Below, one piece after another: positions 8,996-17,035 of a DNA stretch of 64,000 nt. A model generated the notes under the pieces. It made no database searches. It was not told the origin of the DNA and saw only the letters and a program-made list of their open reading frames with translations. The position numbers were made by a program, and so were the translations under genes. Position 1 is the stretch's first letter; each line of letters opens with the position of its first letter. Source of the stretch: Rhodobacteraceae bacterium HLUCCO07 (GTDB taxonomy: Bacteria; Pseudomonadota; Alphaproteobacteria; Rhodobacterales; Rhodobacteraceae); the NCBI GenBank assembly GCA_001314705.1, contig LJSU01000020.1, positions 9,592-73,591 of the forward strand, read 5' to 3'.

Positions 8996-9790
8996 TCAGC
9001 GCGCGATATGGCCGATCTCGCGCAGGAAATCCGTCAGCAGTCGGGCATAGGCGTCGGGCTGTTCGACGCAGGGCAAATGGCCGGCGCGGCGGATGAGTTC
9101 GAACCGTGCGCCGGGAATGAGGTTCACGGTCTCGCGGACCAGATCCGGCGGTGTGGAGCCGTCCTCGCTTCCCGCGATGCCAAGGCAGGGCAGGCGCAAC
9201 CCGGAGGTCGGTGTGTAGAAATCGGTGCCCGCGATGGCGGCGCAACAACCGGCATATCCCTCGACCGGCTGGCGTGTGAGCATGTGGCGCCAGCCCACGA
9301 ATTCGCTCGTATCGCGGAACGGGCGCGAGAACCAGCGTTCAAGGATGCTGTCAGCCAGCGACTCGATCCCGCCCGCGCGCACGGCGGAGATACGCTCTTC
9401 CCACATCGTGGGCTGGCCAATCCTGGCGGCGGTGTTCGAAAGCACTATGGCGCGCACCAGGTCGAGCCGTTTGACGGCCAGGCCCTGCGCGATCATGCCG
9501 CCGATGGATAGCCCGACGAAGACGCAATCGCGGAGATCGAGATGGTCGAGCAGGCGTTCGGCGTCGCGCACCAGCGAGCCCATTGCATAAGGGGCCGGAG
9601 GGGCCGAGGAGAGCCCATGTCCACGCTTGTCGTAGCGGACGAGTTTCAGCCCGGCGGGCAACCGGTCCACAACGTCGTCCCAGAGCCGCAGATCGGTGCC
9701 GAGCGAATTGGCGAAGACCACTGGCGCCCCATCCGGGTCGCCGTCGATGCGATAGTGGAGCGCGACGTCTTCGAATTCGACCATCTTCAT
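8996..9790 (-). CDS. pcaD: 3-oxoadipate enol-lactonase
   Basis: This alpha/beta hydrolase of 264 residues would open beta-ketoadipate enol-lactone to 3-oxoadipate. Ser95 lies in GLSIGGMIAQ, Asp210 in GSEDGSTPP, and His238 in AGHLPCVEQ; the RYDKRGHGLS block and the ANSLGTDLRLWD oxyanion region are typical of PcaD. I chose the ATG at 9790 (MKMVEFED) because a GAGG lies 10 bp upstream; the reading frame extends further but is not protein-like. The gene heads pcaD-hydrolase-pcaB. The family also contains related lactonases and haloperoxidase-like hydrolases, so the name rests partly on the presence of pcaB. Confidence 0.82.
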   Translation of the reverse strand: MKMVEFEDVALHYRIDGDPDGAPVVFANSLGTDLRLWDDVVDRLPAGLKLVRYDKRGHGLSSAPPAPYAMGSLVRDAERLLDHLDLRDCVFVGLSIGGMIAQGLAVKRLDLVRAIVLSNTAARIGQPTMWEERISAVRAGGIESLADSILERWFSRPFRDTSEFVGWRHMLTRQPVEGYAGCCAAIAGTDFYTPTSGLRLPCLGIAGSEDGSTPPDLVRETVNLIPGARFELIRRAGHLPCVEQPDAYARLLTDFLREIGHIAR

Positions 9791-9961
9791 GGGGTGGGTA
9801 TCCTCGGGCTGCTTGAGGCGAGGAATGGCGCGTGTGGTGCGGTTTGTCAAATTCGGGCACGCTCGACCGGCTCGCTTGCGCCATGCCTTCGGGGTTGATC
9901 TCGGGTGTTCCAGCGGTCAGGGTCGGGCCTGTTCGAGCAGTGAATTAACCGGAGGTCCGAC

Positions 9962-10927
9962 ATGCAATTCTCCTTTGCCCGATCCTTCGAGATCATGCGG
10001 CGGACGGCGCCGTTCATCGTGCTGCGCGTTCTCGTCTATTTCGGGATCGCGGTGGCCTATGTTCTGGTCACAGGCACCGGGGCCGGGATCGGCTGGGGTG
10101 TCGGCGCATTTGGCGATGCGGATTTTCGCGCCACGAGCACGTTCTGGGGCGGGGCCATCGGGTTTGGTGCGACGGCCGCGGTGCTGTATTTCCTGCGTGA
10201 ATACATCCTCTACATTGTCAAGGCCGGCCATATCGCCGTGATGGTCGAGATGATCGACGATCACCCCCTGCCCGGGGGCAAGGGCCAGATCGCCCATGCG
10301 CAGGACATCGTCAAGGATCGCTTTGCCCAGGCCAACCTGCTCTTTGCGCTCGACCAGATCATCAAGGGCGTCATAGGTGCGATCACCGGCCTGGTGCGTG
10401 GGCTGGCCTCGATCCTGCCGATTCCGGGTGTGGACGGCCTGATGCGGGTCGTGCGGGCGTTCCTGCGGGTCGCCGTGGGATTGATCGACGAGGTGATCCT
10501 GGCCCATCTCATCCGCCAGAACCCCGACAATCCGTGGTCGGGTGCGCGCGACGCGCTGGTGCTTTACGGACAGAACGCGCGCCCGATGCTGGCCAACGCG
10601 GCCTGGATCACGCTGGTGAGCTATGCGCTGGCATTCGTGGTCTTTCTGGTCATGCTGGCCCCGGCCGCGGCGGTTGTCTATCTCATCCCCGGTGGCTGGT
10701 CGGCGGGCGGATTCGTCTTTGCCATCCTGTTCGCATGGGCGGTCAAGGCAGCGCTGATCGAACCCTTTGCACTGGCCTGCCTGTTGCAGGCGTTCTTCAA
10801 GGTGACGGACGGGCAGACGCCCGACCCGGAATGGACCGCGCGCCTTGACGGGGCCTCGAATAAATTCAAGGAGCTGGGCACGCGCGCCGCGAGCTGGGCC
10901 GGCGGCAACAGGGGCGTGGAAAGCTGA
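9962..10927 (+). CDS. Polytopic membrane protein of unknown function
   Basis: I do not recognise a named family. The 321-residue protein has hydrophobic stretches at about 18-38, 62-86, 220-246 and 252-282, and an amphipathic, glycine-rich middle (135-170) that may re-enter the membrane. The sections between carry few charged residues apart from a cytoplasm-like stretch at 92-120. The C-terminal 40 residues are soluble. A GGAGG ribosome site is 5 bp before the ATG. It is transcribed divergently from pcaD and convergently with the PLP dehydratase gene, so it is a single-gene unit. A permease-like or scaffold role is possible, but nothing in the sequence decides it. Confidence 0.75.
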   Translation: MQFSFARSFEIMRRTAPFIVLRVLVYFGIAVAYVLVTGTGAGIGWGVGAFGDADFRATSTFWGGAIGFGATAAVLYFLREYILYIVKAGHIAVMVEMIDDHPLPGGKGQIAHAQDIVKDRFAQANLLFALDQIIKGVIGAITGLVRGLASILPIPGVDGLMRVVRAFLRVAVGLIDEVILAHLIRQNPDNPWSGARDALVLYGQNARPMLANAAWITLVSYALAFVVFLVMLAPAAAVVYLIPGGWSAGGFVFAILFAWAVKAALIEPFALACLLQAFFKVTDGQTPDPEWTARLDGASNKFKELGTRAASWAGGNRGVES

Positions 10928-10943
10928 GGTTTTCAGGGCGGCG

Positions 10944-11933
10944 TCAGCCGCCCAGCCGCGCCAGTGCCGTGCCAAAGAGATCAGGATCGACATTGCCGCC
11001 GGTGGCCACCGCGATCACGCTGTCGCCTTCGATCTCGTCGGGGTGAAACAGCGCGGCTGCCAGAGCGACGGCGCCGCCCGGTTCGACCACGATCTTGAGC
11101 CGAAGGAAGGCGAGCGCCATGGCGTGCAGAACCTCGTCTTCGGTCACGACGATGCCGGGGCCGCACAGGCGGCGCATGATCGGAAAGGTCAACTCACCCG
11201 GGCTGGGTGTCACGATCGCATCGCAGATCGAACCGGCCATTGTGGCGTTGGTTTCACGCTGGCCGCTGGCCAGTGAACGGGTGGTATCTTCAAAGCCATG
11301 CGGCTCGCAGGGGCGGGCGCGCAGCCTCGGCGCCTCGGCTTCGAGCGCGAGGGCAATGCCGGAGGTCAGACCGCCGCCGCCGCAACAGACCAGCACATCG
11401 GCCCGTTCGATGCCCGCCTCGGCGGCCTGTGCGGCGATTTCGAGCCCGCATGTGCCCTGACCGGCGATCACCTGCGGTTCATCAAAGGGTTTGATGAGGG
11501 TCAGCCCGCGTTCTTCGGCGAGGCGGGCGCCCATGGCGTCGCGATCCTCGCCCGTGCGGTTATAAAGCACCACCTCGGCGCCCAGGGCGCGGGTGTTGTC
11601 GATCTTGAGCCGGGGGGCATCGGCGGGCATGATGATCACCGAGGGCACGCCATGAAGGGCGGCTGCATGGGCCACGCCCTGTGCGTGGTTGCCGCTTGAA
11701 AACGCGATCACGCCGCGCGCCCGGATGCCGGGATCGAGCGCGGAGACCGCCGACCAGCCGCCGCGGAACTTGAAGCTGCCGGTATGCTGGAGACATTCGG
11801 ATTTGACCAGCAGGCGGCGCCCCGCGATCTTGTCCAGGAAGGGTGATGAGAGCAGCGGTGTGTGGCGCGCATGGCCGGAAAGCCGGGCGGCGGCGGCGCG
11901 GATCATTTCTATATTCACAGACGTTTCATCCAT
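10944..11933 (-). CDS. Threonine/serine dehydratase-like PLP enzyme
   Basis: A 329-residue fold-type II PLP enzyme. The Schiff-base lysine is Lys55 in GSFKFRGG; the phosphate-binding glycine loop CGGGGL lies near 184-189; and SSGNHAQGVA contacts the substrate carboxylate. It lacks the C-terminal ACT regulatory domain of biosynthetic IlvA, so it is the short catabolic type, which deaminates threonine or serine, or acts as a serine racemase or hydroxyaspartate dehydratase. Its start overlaps the end of the upstream hydrolase by 19 bp. Together with the dehalogenase gene this makes a three-gene overlapping unit, suggesting a linked metabolic role rather than isoleucine synthesis. Confidence 0.85.
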   Translation of the reverse strand: MDETSVNIEMIRAAAARLSGHARHTPLLSSPFLDKIAGRRLLVKSECLQHTGSFKFRGGWSAVSALDPGIRARGVIAFSSGNHAQGVAHAAALHGVPSVIIMPADAPRLKIDNTRALGAEVVLYNRTGEDRDAMGARLAEERGLTLIKPFDEPQVIAGQGTCGLEIAAQAAEAGIERADVLVCCGGGGLTSGIALALEAEAPRLRARPCEPHGFEDTTRSLASGQRETNATMAGSICDAIVTPSPGELTFPIMRRLCGPGIVVTEDEVLHAMALAFLRLKIVVEPGGAVALAAALFHPDEIEGDSVIAVATGGNVDPDLFGTALARLGG

Positions 11934-12733
11934 TGACGCAGGGCGGCCAGGCTTTCGGCCTCGTCGAGATAGGGGATATGGCCGCGATCGGGCACTTCGG
12001 CCACGATCAGGTCGGGGCGGCGGCGGCGCATCTCCGCGAGAGTTCGGGGTGCAAGAATGTCGGAATTGGCCCCCCGGATCACCGCGAGCGGTAGCCCGGC
12101 CAGCGCGTCGAAGAGGGGCCAGAGGTCAGGGGCGGGCTGGGCTGCGGCTGCGAGGACGGCATCGCGCAGCCGTGGGTCATAGGCGATGCGCAGGCCCTCG
12201 GGCGTTTCGTCGTAGAGTCGGGCGATTTCCGCGCGGAAGCGTGATTCAGGTACATTGGCAAAGCCGCGGATGACATCCGGCCAGACCCTGAGCAAGTCGC
12301 TGTGGGTCTTGTGGGCGGGGTTGCGGCCGATATACGTCAGGATCGCGTCAAGCCCGCGCGGGTCGATCTCCGGTCCGACATCGTTGAGCGCGATCCCTGC
12401 CAAGCGGTCATGCGCGGTGGCGGCCAGCACCATCGCGACGATCCCGCCACGCGAGGTGCCGAGGATCGCCACCCGGTCGAGTCCGAGATGGTCGATGAGT
12501 TCGAGCGCGTCGCGTGCCTCGATCGCGGGGGTATAGGTCGCCGGATCGGCCCGTTCGGAGCGCCCGCGCCCGCGCGCATCGAGCCGGATCAGGCGGATGC
12601 CGGCGAGATGGGGCGCGACGAAATCGAAATCGCGCCCGTCGCGAGTGAGCCCGGCAAGGCAGAGCAGGGGCTGGCCCTCGCCCTCGTCGGTGAAATGCAA
12701 CGCGAGGCCGTCAGAGGTTGTGAAACTTGCCAT
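11915..12733 (-). CDS. Alpha/beta hydrolase
   Basis: A 272-residue hydrolase starting at the ATG at 12733 (MASFTTSDG); the frame continues upstream but overlaps the dehalogenase. Ser94 lies in LGTSRGGIVA, a probable Asp in GANSDILAP near 224, and the catalytic His in DRGHIPYLDE near 252. The DARGRGRSER block is typical of the epoxide hydrolase/haloalkane dehalogenase/lactonase group. It overlaps the dehalogenase gene by 23 bp and the PLP dehydratase by 19 bp, so the three are almost certainly one transcript with coupled translation. The substrate cannot be read from sequence. Confidence 0.82.
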   Translation of the reverse strand: MASFTTSDGLALHFTDEGEGQPLLCLAGLTRDGRDFDFVAPHLAGIRLIRLDARGRGRSERADPATYTPAIEARDALELIDHLGLDRVAILGTSRGGIVAMVLAATAHDRLAGIALNDVGPEIDPRGLDAILTYIGRNPAHKTHSDLLRVWPDVIRGFANVPESRFRAEIARLYDETPEGLRIAYDPRLRDAVLAAAAQPAPDLWPLFDALAGLPLAVIRGANSDILAPRTLAEMRRRRPDLIVAEVPDRGHIPYLDEAESLAALRQWMKRL

Positions 12734-13421
12734 ATCCGGGCTCTGCGAATTGCGGGATGCAGGTGAGGTCGGGCAGCTGGTGCATTGGCTGTCCCGGCAG
12801 GCGATCCGTCGGTTCGCCTGCGCGGTTGACCCATGCGGTTGTAAAGCCATAGGCGGCGGCGCAGCAGGCATCCCAGCCGTTCGACGACACGAACAGCACC
12901 TCCTGCCGCTCACAGCCAAAGCATGCGCCGACAAGGTCATAGACCGCGGCGGCAGGTTTGAAGATGCCGACCGAATCGACCGAGAGCACGGCGTCGAGCC
13001 GGTCGCCGATGCCGGCGGATCGCACGGCCGCGTCGAGCATTTCGGTCGAGCCATTGGACAGGATTGCGGTGGCGATCCCCATCGACTTGAGCTGCGCCAG
13101 CATGTCGGGCACTTCGGGATAGGCGGTGAGCTCGCGGTAAAGCTGAAGCAGGCGGTCGCGCAGATCGGTGTCACCGGCCAGCCCGGTGGCCTCGAGCGCC
13201 CAGTCGAGCCCGTCGCAGGTCACGGACCAGAAATCGGTGTGATCGCCGGTGACGGCGCGCAGCCACGTGTATTGCAACTGCTTGGTGCGCCAATGTGCAG
13301 CCAGGGCGGGCCAGTTGTCGGCGAGGGCGGTACGCCCCGGTTCTGCCGCGGCCTCGCGGGCGGCGGCAGTGACGTCGAAAAGCGTGCCATAGGCGTCGAA
13401 CACGGCTGTGGTGATGGTCAT
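12711..13421 (-). CDS. Haloacid dehalogenase, type II (L-2-haloacid dehalogenase-like)
   Basis: A 236-residue HAD-superfamily hydrolase beginning at the ATG at 13421, preceded by GGAGGGG. The nucleophile is Asp9 in FDAYGTLFD with Thr13. Other conserved positions of L-2-haloacid dehalogenase are Arg45, Ser122-Asn123 (LSNGS), Lys155, Tyr161, Ser179, Asn181 and Asp184 (SSNGWDA). All after the first motif sit at a constant offset of about four from the well-studied Pseudomonas enzyme. The family removes halide from (S)-2-haloacids, giving the (R)-2-hydroxy acid. It heads the operon with the alpha/beta hydrolase and the PLP dehydratase. In marine alphaproteobacteria the true substrate is often unproven. 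Confidence 0.85.
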   Translation of the reverse strand: MTITTAVFDAYGTLFDVTAAAREAAAEPGRTALADNWPALAAHWRTKQLQYTWLRAVTGDHTDFWSVTCDGLDWALEATGLAGDTDLRDRLLQLYRELTAYPEVPDMLAQLKSMGIATAILSNGSTEMLDAAVRSAGIGDRLDAVLSVDSVGIFKPAAAVYDLVGACFGCERQEVLFVSSNGWDACCAAAYGFTTAWVNRAGEPTDRLPGQPMHQLPDLTCIPQFAEPGYGKFHNL

Positions 13422-13583
13422 GATCCCCTCCCCGGCGCAAGGTGGCACGTACGCGCGCGCGGGTGAAGCGAAAACATGCCCAGTTTCGCAGCCCGGCCTG
13501 TTTGCAATCAATCCGCACGACCGTTAGGGTCAGGGCTCATTTACTTGAGGAAACTGTTCGAAACGGACGGAAAAGGAGCTGAT

Positions 13584-14012
13584 ATGAGCCAGGTCAAGAA
13601 GGGCGATACCGTCCACATCCATTATACCGGGACGTTGCAGGATGGCAGCGTCTTTGATTCGAGCGAGGGTCGCGACCCGCTGGCATTCACCGTTGGATCG
13701 GGCCAGATCATTCCGGGTCTCGACACCGCCATGGAAGGGATGAGCGTGGGCGACACGCGCCGAGTCGAAGTGCCCAGCGACCAGGCCTATGGCCCGGTAC
13801 AGGAGGAGGCCCGCCAGGCGGTGCCCCGCGCCGATATTCCCGACGAGATCCCGATGGAGGTGGGCACTCAGGTCAATGCCCAGAATGAGGACGGGCAGGT
13901 CATGACCCTGACCATTCATGACGTGACCGACGATCACGTGGTCCTGGACGCCAACCATCCGCTGGCGGGCAAGGACCTTGTTTTTGACGTGGAGCTTGTC
14001 GCGATTGGATGA
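13584..14012 (+). CDS. FKBP-type peptidyl-prolyl isomerase (SlyD/FkpB-like)
   Basis: A 142-residue cytoplasmic isomerase and chaperone. The start at 13584 is fixed by AAGGAG eight bases upstream. The FKBP core is split, as in SlyD: the N-terminal half has KGDTVHIHYTGTLQDG and IPGLDTAMEGM, followed by an insert-in-flap domain around residues 70-120, and the core resumes with NHPLAGKDLVFDVELV. It lacks the histidine- and cysteine-rich metal-binding tail of Escherichia coli SlyD. The role would be catalysis of proline isomerization and protection of folding intermediates. The next gene starts 59 bp downstream on the same strand. Confidence 0.88.
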   Translation: MSQVKKGDTVHIHYTGTLQDGSVFDSSEGRDPLAFTVGSGQIIPGLDTAMEGMSVGDTRRVEVPSDQAYGPVQEEARQAVPRADIPDEIPMEVGTQVNAQNEDGQVMTLTIHDVTDDHVVLDANHPLAGKDLVFDVELVAIG

Positions 14013-14071
14013 TTCCGGTTCGGGGTCGTCCGTGCTAGGCTGACCGGGTGAAACCGTGAAAGGGTTCCCCG

Positions 14072-14674
14072 ATGTCGGCAATGGAAGATATCCTGAAGCG
14101 CATACACGCGCTTCAGGAGGAGCTTGAAGACGAGATTTCGCGGCGGGGCGAGGCGTTCCGCTATCGTCTTGAGAATGGCCGGGTTGAATTCGAAGCCGAG
14201 GCCAAGCGACGGCACCGGGCGCTTCGGGTGCGATGGCTGACATTCCTGCGACACACCCGGCCGATGGTCGTGCTGACAGCTCCGGTAATCTATTCGTTGA
14301 TCATACCCTTCGTGCTGCTGGATCTTTTCGTGACGATCTACCAGGCGGTGTGTTTTCCGGTTTACGGGATTCCCAAGGTGCCGCGGCGCGATCATATCCG
14401 CATCGACCGGCATCATCTGGCCTATCTCAACTGGCTGCAAAAGCTTAACTGCGTCTATTGCGGCTATGGCAATGGGTTGATCTCCTGGGTGCGCGAGGTG
14501 GCCGGGCGGACCGAAGCCTACTGGTGCCCGATCAAGCATGCCGGGCGGATCGGTGACGTGCATCCGCATTATGTCGGCTTTCTGGACTACGGCGATGCCG
14601 AGAACTTCGAGTCCGGCCTGGCGCGGTCCCGCAAGGCGGTACAGCAGGTCGATGAGGGCGATGAGCAAAGGTGA
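14072..14674 (+). CDS. Conserved hypothetical membrane protein with a cysteine/histidine cluster
   Basis: I do not recognise a named family. The 200-residue protein has a charged, helical N-terminus (residues 1-60, coiled-coil-like), one strong hydrophobic hairpin at about 65-92, then a soluble domain with C127-x2-C130 followed by YWC at 152 and His156, plus HPHY near 164-167. This cluster could bind iron or zinc. A second start at Met4 is possible; AAGGG precedes the ATG at 14072. It lies 59 bp after the FKBP gene and may be cotranscribed. The end of the gene is followed by a dispersed repeat motif and a converging oxidoreductase gene. Confidence 0.75.
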   Translation: MSAMEDILKRIHALQEELEDEISRRGEAFRYRLENGRVEFEAEAKRRHRALRVRWLTFLRHTRPMVVLTAPVIYSLIIPFVLLDLFVTIYQAVCFPVYGIPKVPRRDHIRIDRHHLAYLNWLQKLNCVYCGYGNGLISWVREVAGRTEAYWCPIKHAGRIGDVHPHYVGFLDYGDAENFESGLARSRKAVQQVDEGDEQR

Positions 14675-14791
14675 CGCCTGGCGGCGTCGCTCAATGAGCC
14701 CGGCCCCGCCTGCGGCAGGTCCGGGCGGCGGAGTTTGGCGACAGGGCACGCTTTCAGGTCATGATGGCGCCTGTGTTGGTGGCAGGCCGGT

Positions 14792-14815
14792 GAGTATTTT
14801 TCCCAAGAAAGAGCG
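14792..14815 (+). repeat. Dispersed intergenic motif GAGTATTT-CAAGA, copy 1
   Basis: A copy of a short motif, GAGTATTTTTCCCAAGAAAG and flanking bases, sits between the converging ends of the 14072 and 14819 genes. The same motif, with a few variable bases in the middle, recurs at 20575, 20626 (inverted), 44514 (inverted), 47646 and 61981 (inverted). Confidence 0.7.
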
Positions 14816-14818
14816 CGA

Positions 14819-15811
14819 TCAGGTGCAATCAAGCAGGATGGCGCCGTGCCGCCCGGCCTGTTCGACGGCAATGTGGGCGGATGCGGCCTGTTCCAGCGGA
14901 TAGGTGGCATGGATACGAGAGGTGAGTGCGCCCTCGGCCAATGCGTCATGAAGTTGCTGGATTCGCAATGCGCGCTCCGCATCGGGCAGGATGTAGATCA
15001 GCGTGATGTCGATCTTGATCGCCTTGAATAGCAGTGGGCCAAAGGGAAGTCTCGGTGTCATGTCGGCCGCCGAGCCATAGGCGGCGATGGTCGAGAGAGG
15101 GGCCATCACTCGCGCCAGCGTTTCGATGTTGGGCCCGAATTCGCATTCGACGGCGCGGTCGATGGGATGGCCGTCGTTCGCGGCGAGGATGCGCTCGGCC
15201 AGATCGGGTGCGCGATAGTCGAGCACCGTTTCGGCGCCGGCCTCTTGCGCGTGGCGGGTGGAGGTGCCGGGGGAGGCAGTGGCGATGACCCGTGCGCCTG
15301 CCCAGCGGGCAAGCTGGATCGCGAGATGGCCCACCGAACCGCCGCCGCCGGAGACAAGGAGTGTTTTCCCGGCGATGATGTCACCACCCAAAACTGCCTG
15401 CGCGGCAGTGAGGCCAGGGATGCCCAGGGTTGCGCCCGTTTCGAAGCCGACGCCGTCGGGCAGGGGAACGGCCTGATCTTCCGGGATGGCGATGTGGCTG
15501 GCAGCGGTGCCATGCGGGCGCTGCCATTGGCCATTCCAGATCCAGACGCGCTGACCTTTGCGGGCGGGGTCGACACCGGCGCCGGTGGCTTCGATCACGC
15601 CCGCACCATCGGAATGGGGAATGATGACGGGAAACGGTGGCTTGGTAACGCCCGGCCGGGAGCCTGCGCGGGATTTCACATCCGACGGGTTGACGCCCGA
15701 GCGGTGAAGTCGCACCAGGACTTCGCCAGCGGCGGGATCAGGCGTGGGTATGTCTTGCAAAGAAAGAACGGTGTCGGCGGGGCCGAACTCGGTGTAGGTG
15801 ATAGCGCGCAT
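14819..15811 (-). CDS. NADPH:quinone oxidoreductase-like zinc-independent MDR enzyme
   Basis: A 330-residue member of the quinone reductase branch of medium-chain dehydrogenases. The N-terminal GroES-like domain covers roughly 1-125; the NADPH-binding loop SGGGGSVGHLAIQLA is at 154-168. The zinc ligand cysteines of alcohol dehydrogenases are missing, as expected for this branch (HRSGVNPSDVKSR replaces the CHxD motif). The start at 15811 (MRAITYTEFGP) is supported by AAGGAG. Such enzymes reduce quinones or alpha,beta-unsaturated carbonyls one at a time with NADPH in the cytoplasm. It runs away from irr, with a 64-bp gap to the end of irr. Confidence 0.87.
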   Translation of the reverse strand: MRAITYTEFGPADTVLSLQDIPTPDPAAGEVLVRLHRSGVNPSDVKSRAGSRPGVTKPPFPVIIPHSDGAGVIEATGAGVDPARKGQRVWIWNGQWQRPHGTAASHIAIPEDQAVPLPDGVGFETGATLGIPGLTAAQAVLGGDIIAGKTLLVSGGGGSVGHLAIQLARWAGARVIATASPGTSTRHAQEAGAETVLDYRAPDLAERILAANDGHPIDRAVECEFGPNIETLARVMAPLSTIAAYGSAADMTPRLPFGPLLFKAIKIDITLIYILPDAERALRIQQLHDALAEGALTSRIHATYPLEQAASAHIAVEQAGRHGAILLDCT

Positions 15812-15875
15812 CTGGTATTCTCCTTGCCGTGTTTCGCGGCAGGAGATCGCCAATTCGCACGATATGCAACCGGGA

Positions 15876-16301
15876 TCAGGTGCGCCGCAGCCGGATCACC
15901 ACGTCCACGCTGGCAATTTCGGCCCCTTCGGGAGCGTCTGGCAGATTGGTGATCTGCATCCGGTCATGCGCGGCATCGGTCAGCTCGCCCGTGTCTTCCC
16001 AGAAGAAATGCGGATGTTCGGAGGTGTTGGTGTCGAAATAGCTCTTGGTGCCATCGACCGTGATTTCACTCATCAATCCGGCATCGCAGAAGGTGCGCAG
16101 CGTGTTGTAGACCGTGGCCAGCGAGACCTTTTCGCCCGAGTGTCGCACCGCGTCGAACAGGCTCTCGGCGGTGACATGGCGGTCCTTGCCATCGCCGATC
16201 AGCAGCGAGGCGAGGGCGACGCGCTGGCGCGTGGGCCGCACACCGGCTGCCGCAAGCCAGGCGCTTCCGCGCATTTCGGCATGGGTCGTGATCTGTTTCA
16301 T
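15876..16301 (-). CDS. irr: Iron response regulator Irr (Fur family)
   Basis: A Fur-fold transcription regulator of 141 residues from the ATG at 16301; an in-frame GTG at 16319 would add six residues and neither start has a convincing ribosome site. The winged-helix segment RPTRQRVALASLL...VSLATVYNTLRTF spans residues 22-72. The C-terminal half is short, with HPHFF at 96-100 supplying the HxH motif typical of Irr, and it lacks the CxxC zinc sites of Fur. Irr in alphaproteobacteria represses or activates iron and haem genes when iron is scarce, and is tuned by haem. Divergent placement before fabA is common in Rhodobacterales. Confidence 0.85.
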   Translation of the reverse strand: MKQITTHAEMRGSAWLAAAGVRPTRQRVALASLLIGDGKDRHVTAESLFDAVRHSGEKVSLATVYNTLRTFCDAGLMSEITVDGTKSYFDTNTSEHPHFFWEDTGELTDAAHDRMQITNLPDAPEGAEIASVDVVIRLRRT

Positions 16302-16507
16302 TCTGTCACCGTTTCTCACCGTCGGTTTTCGAGGCTCTATTAGTATAAAGGTATTTTACGCTGATTTTCAAACGGAAAGCGCTGATTTTTCAGGCAGGAG
16401 GGCCCCGAGCCCGGGCCTTGCGGGACCGCGGGTCCGGGTGATAGAGAATATCCGGATCAGTCATGGCGTGGCAAACGTCATGCGCCACGAGAAAAGGATC
16501 CGCCCGG
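16302..16507. promoter_or_regulatory. Divergent promoter region between irr and fabA
   Basis: This 206-bp gap separates two divergent transcription units. Its left part (about 16335-16390) is distinctly AT-rich compared with the window and contains TATTAGTATAAAGG-like stretches that could serve as -10 elements in either direction. I looked for the ICE/Irr-box palindrome (TTTAGAA-N-TTCTAAA) and did not find a convincing copy. The exact promoters cannot be assigned by eye. Confidence 0.45.
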
Positions 16508-17017
16508 ATGGCCCAGTACAAGAGCAGTTTTTCCCGCGACGACCTGTTGAAATGCGCCCGAGGCGAGCTTTTCGGGCCGGGTAATGCACAACTGCCCGAG
16601 CCGCCGATGCTGATGATGGACCGGATCACGGATATTTCCGAGGATGGGGGCGCGCACGGCAAGGGTCATGTGGTGGCGGAGTTCGACATCACGCCGGACC
16701 TGTGGTTTTTTGAGTGCCATTTTCCGGGCAACCCGATCATGCCGGGCTGTCTTGGGCTTGACGGGCTGTGGCAGTTGACCGGTTTCAACCTTGGCTGGCG
16801 CGGTTGGCAGGGGCGCGGCTATGCGCTGGGCGTGGGCGAGGTCAAGCTCACCGGCATGGTGCGGCCGGACCGCAAGATGCTGACGTATTACGTCGATTTC
16901 ACCAAGGCGGTGCAGACGCGCAGGCTGACAATGGGTGTGGCGGATGGCCGGGTGGAAGCGGATGGTGACGTGATTTATGAAGTCAAGGACATGAAGGTCG
17001 CTCTTTCGGAGAGCTGA
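16508..17017 (+). CDS. fabA: 3-hydroxydecanoyl-ACP dehydratase/isomerase
   Basis: FabA dehydrates 3-hydroxydecanoyl-ACP and isomerizes the trans-2 product to cis-3-decenoyl-ACP, the branch point of anaerobic unsaturated fatty acid synthesis. The 169-residue protein has the catalytic His71 in [14 protein letters not shown] and Asp85 in LGLDGLWQL, matching His70/Asp84 of the Escherichia coli enzyme. The start at 16508 (MAQYKSSF) agrees with the family N-terminus. fabB begins 18 bp after its stop, and fabI overlaps fabB, so the three form one operon that completes the unsaturated branch and the reduction step. Confidence 0.96.
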   Translation: MAQYKSSFSRDDLLKCARGELFGPGNAQLPEPPMLMMDRITDISEDGGAHGKGHVVAEFDITPDLWFFECHFPGNPIMPGCLGLDGLWQLTGFNLGWRGWQGRGYALGVGEVKLTGMVRPDRKMLTYYVDFTKAVQTRRLTMGVADGRVEADGDVIYEVKDMKVALSES

Positions 17018-17035
17018 ACCAGAGGAGGGTGCCAT

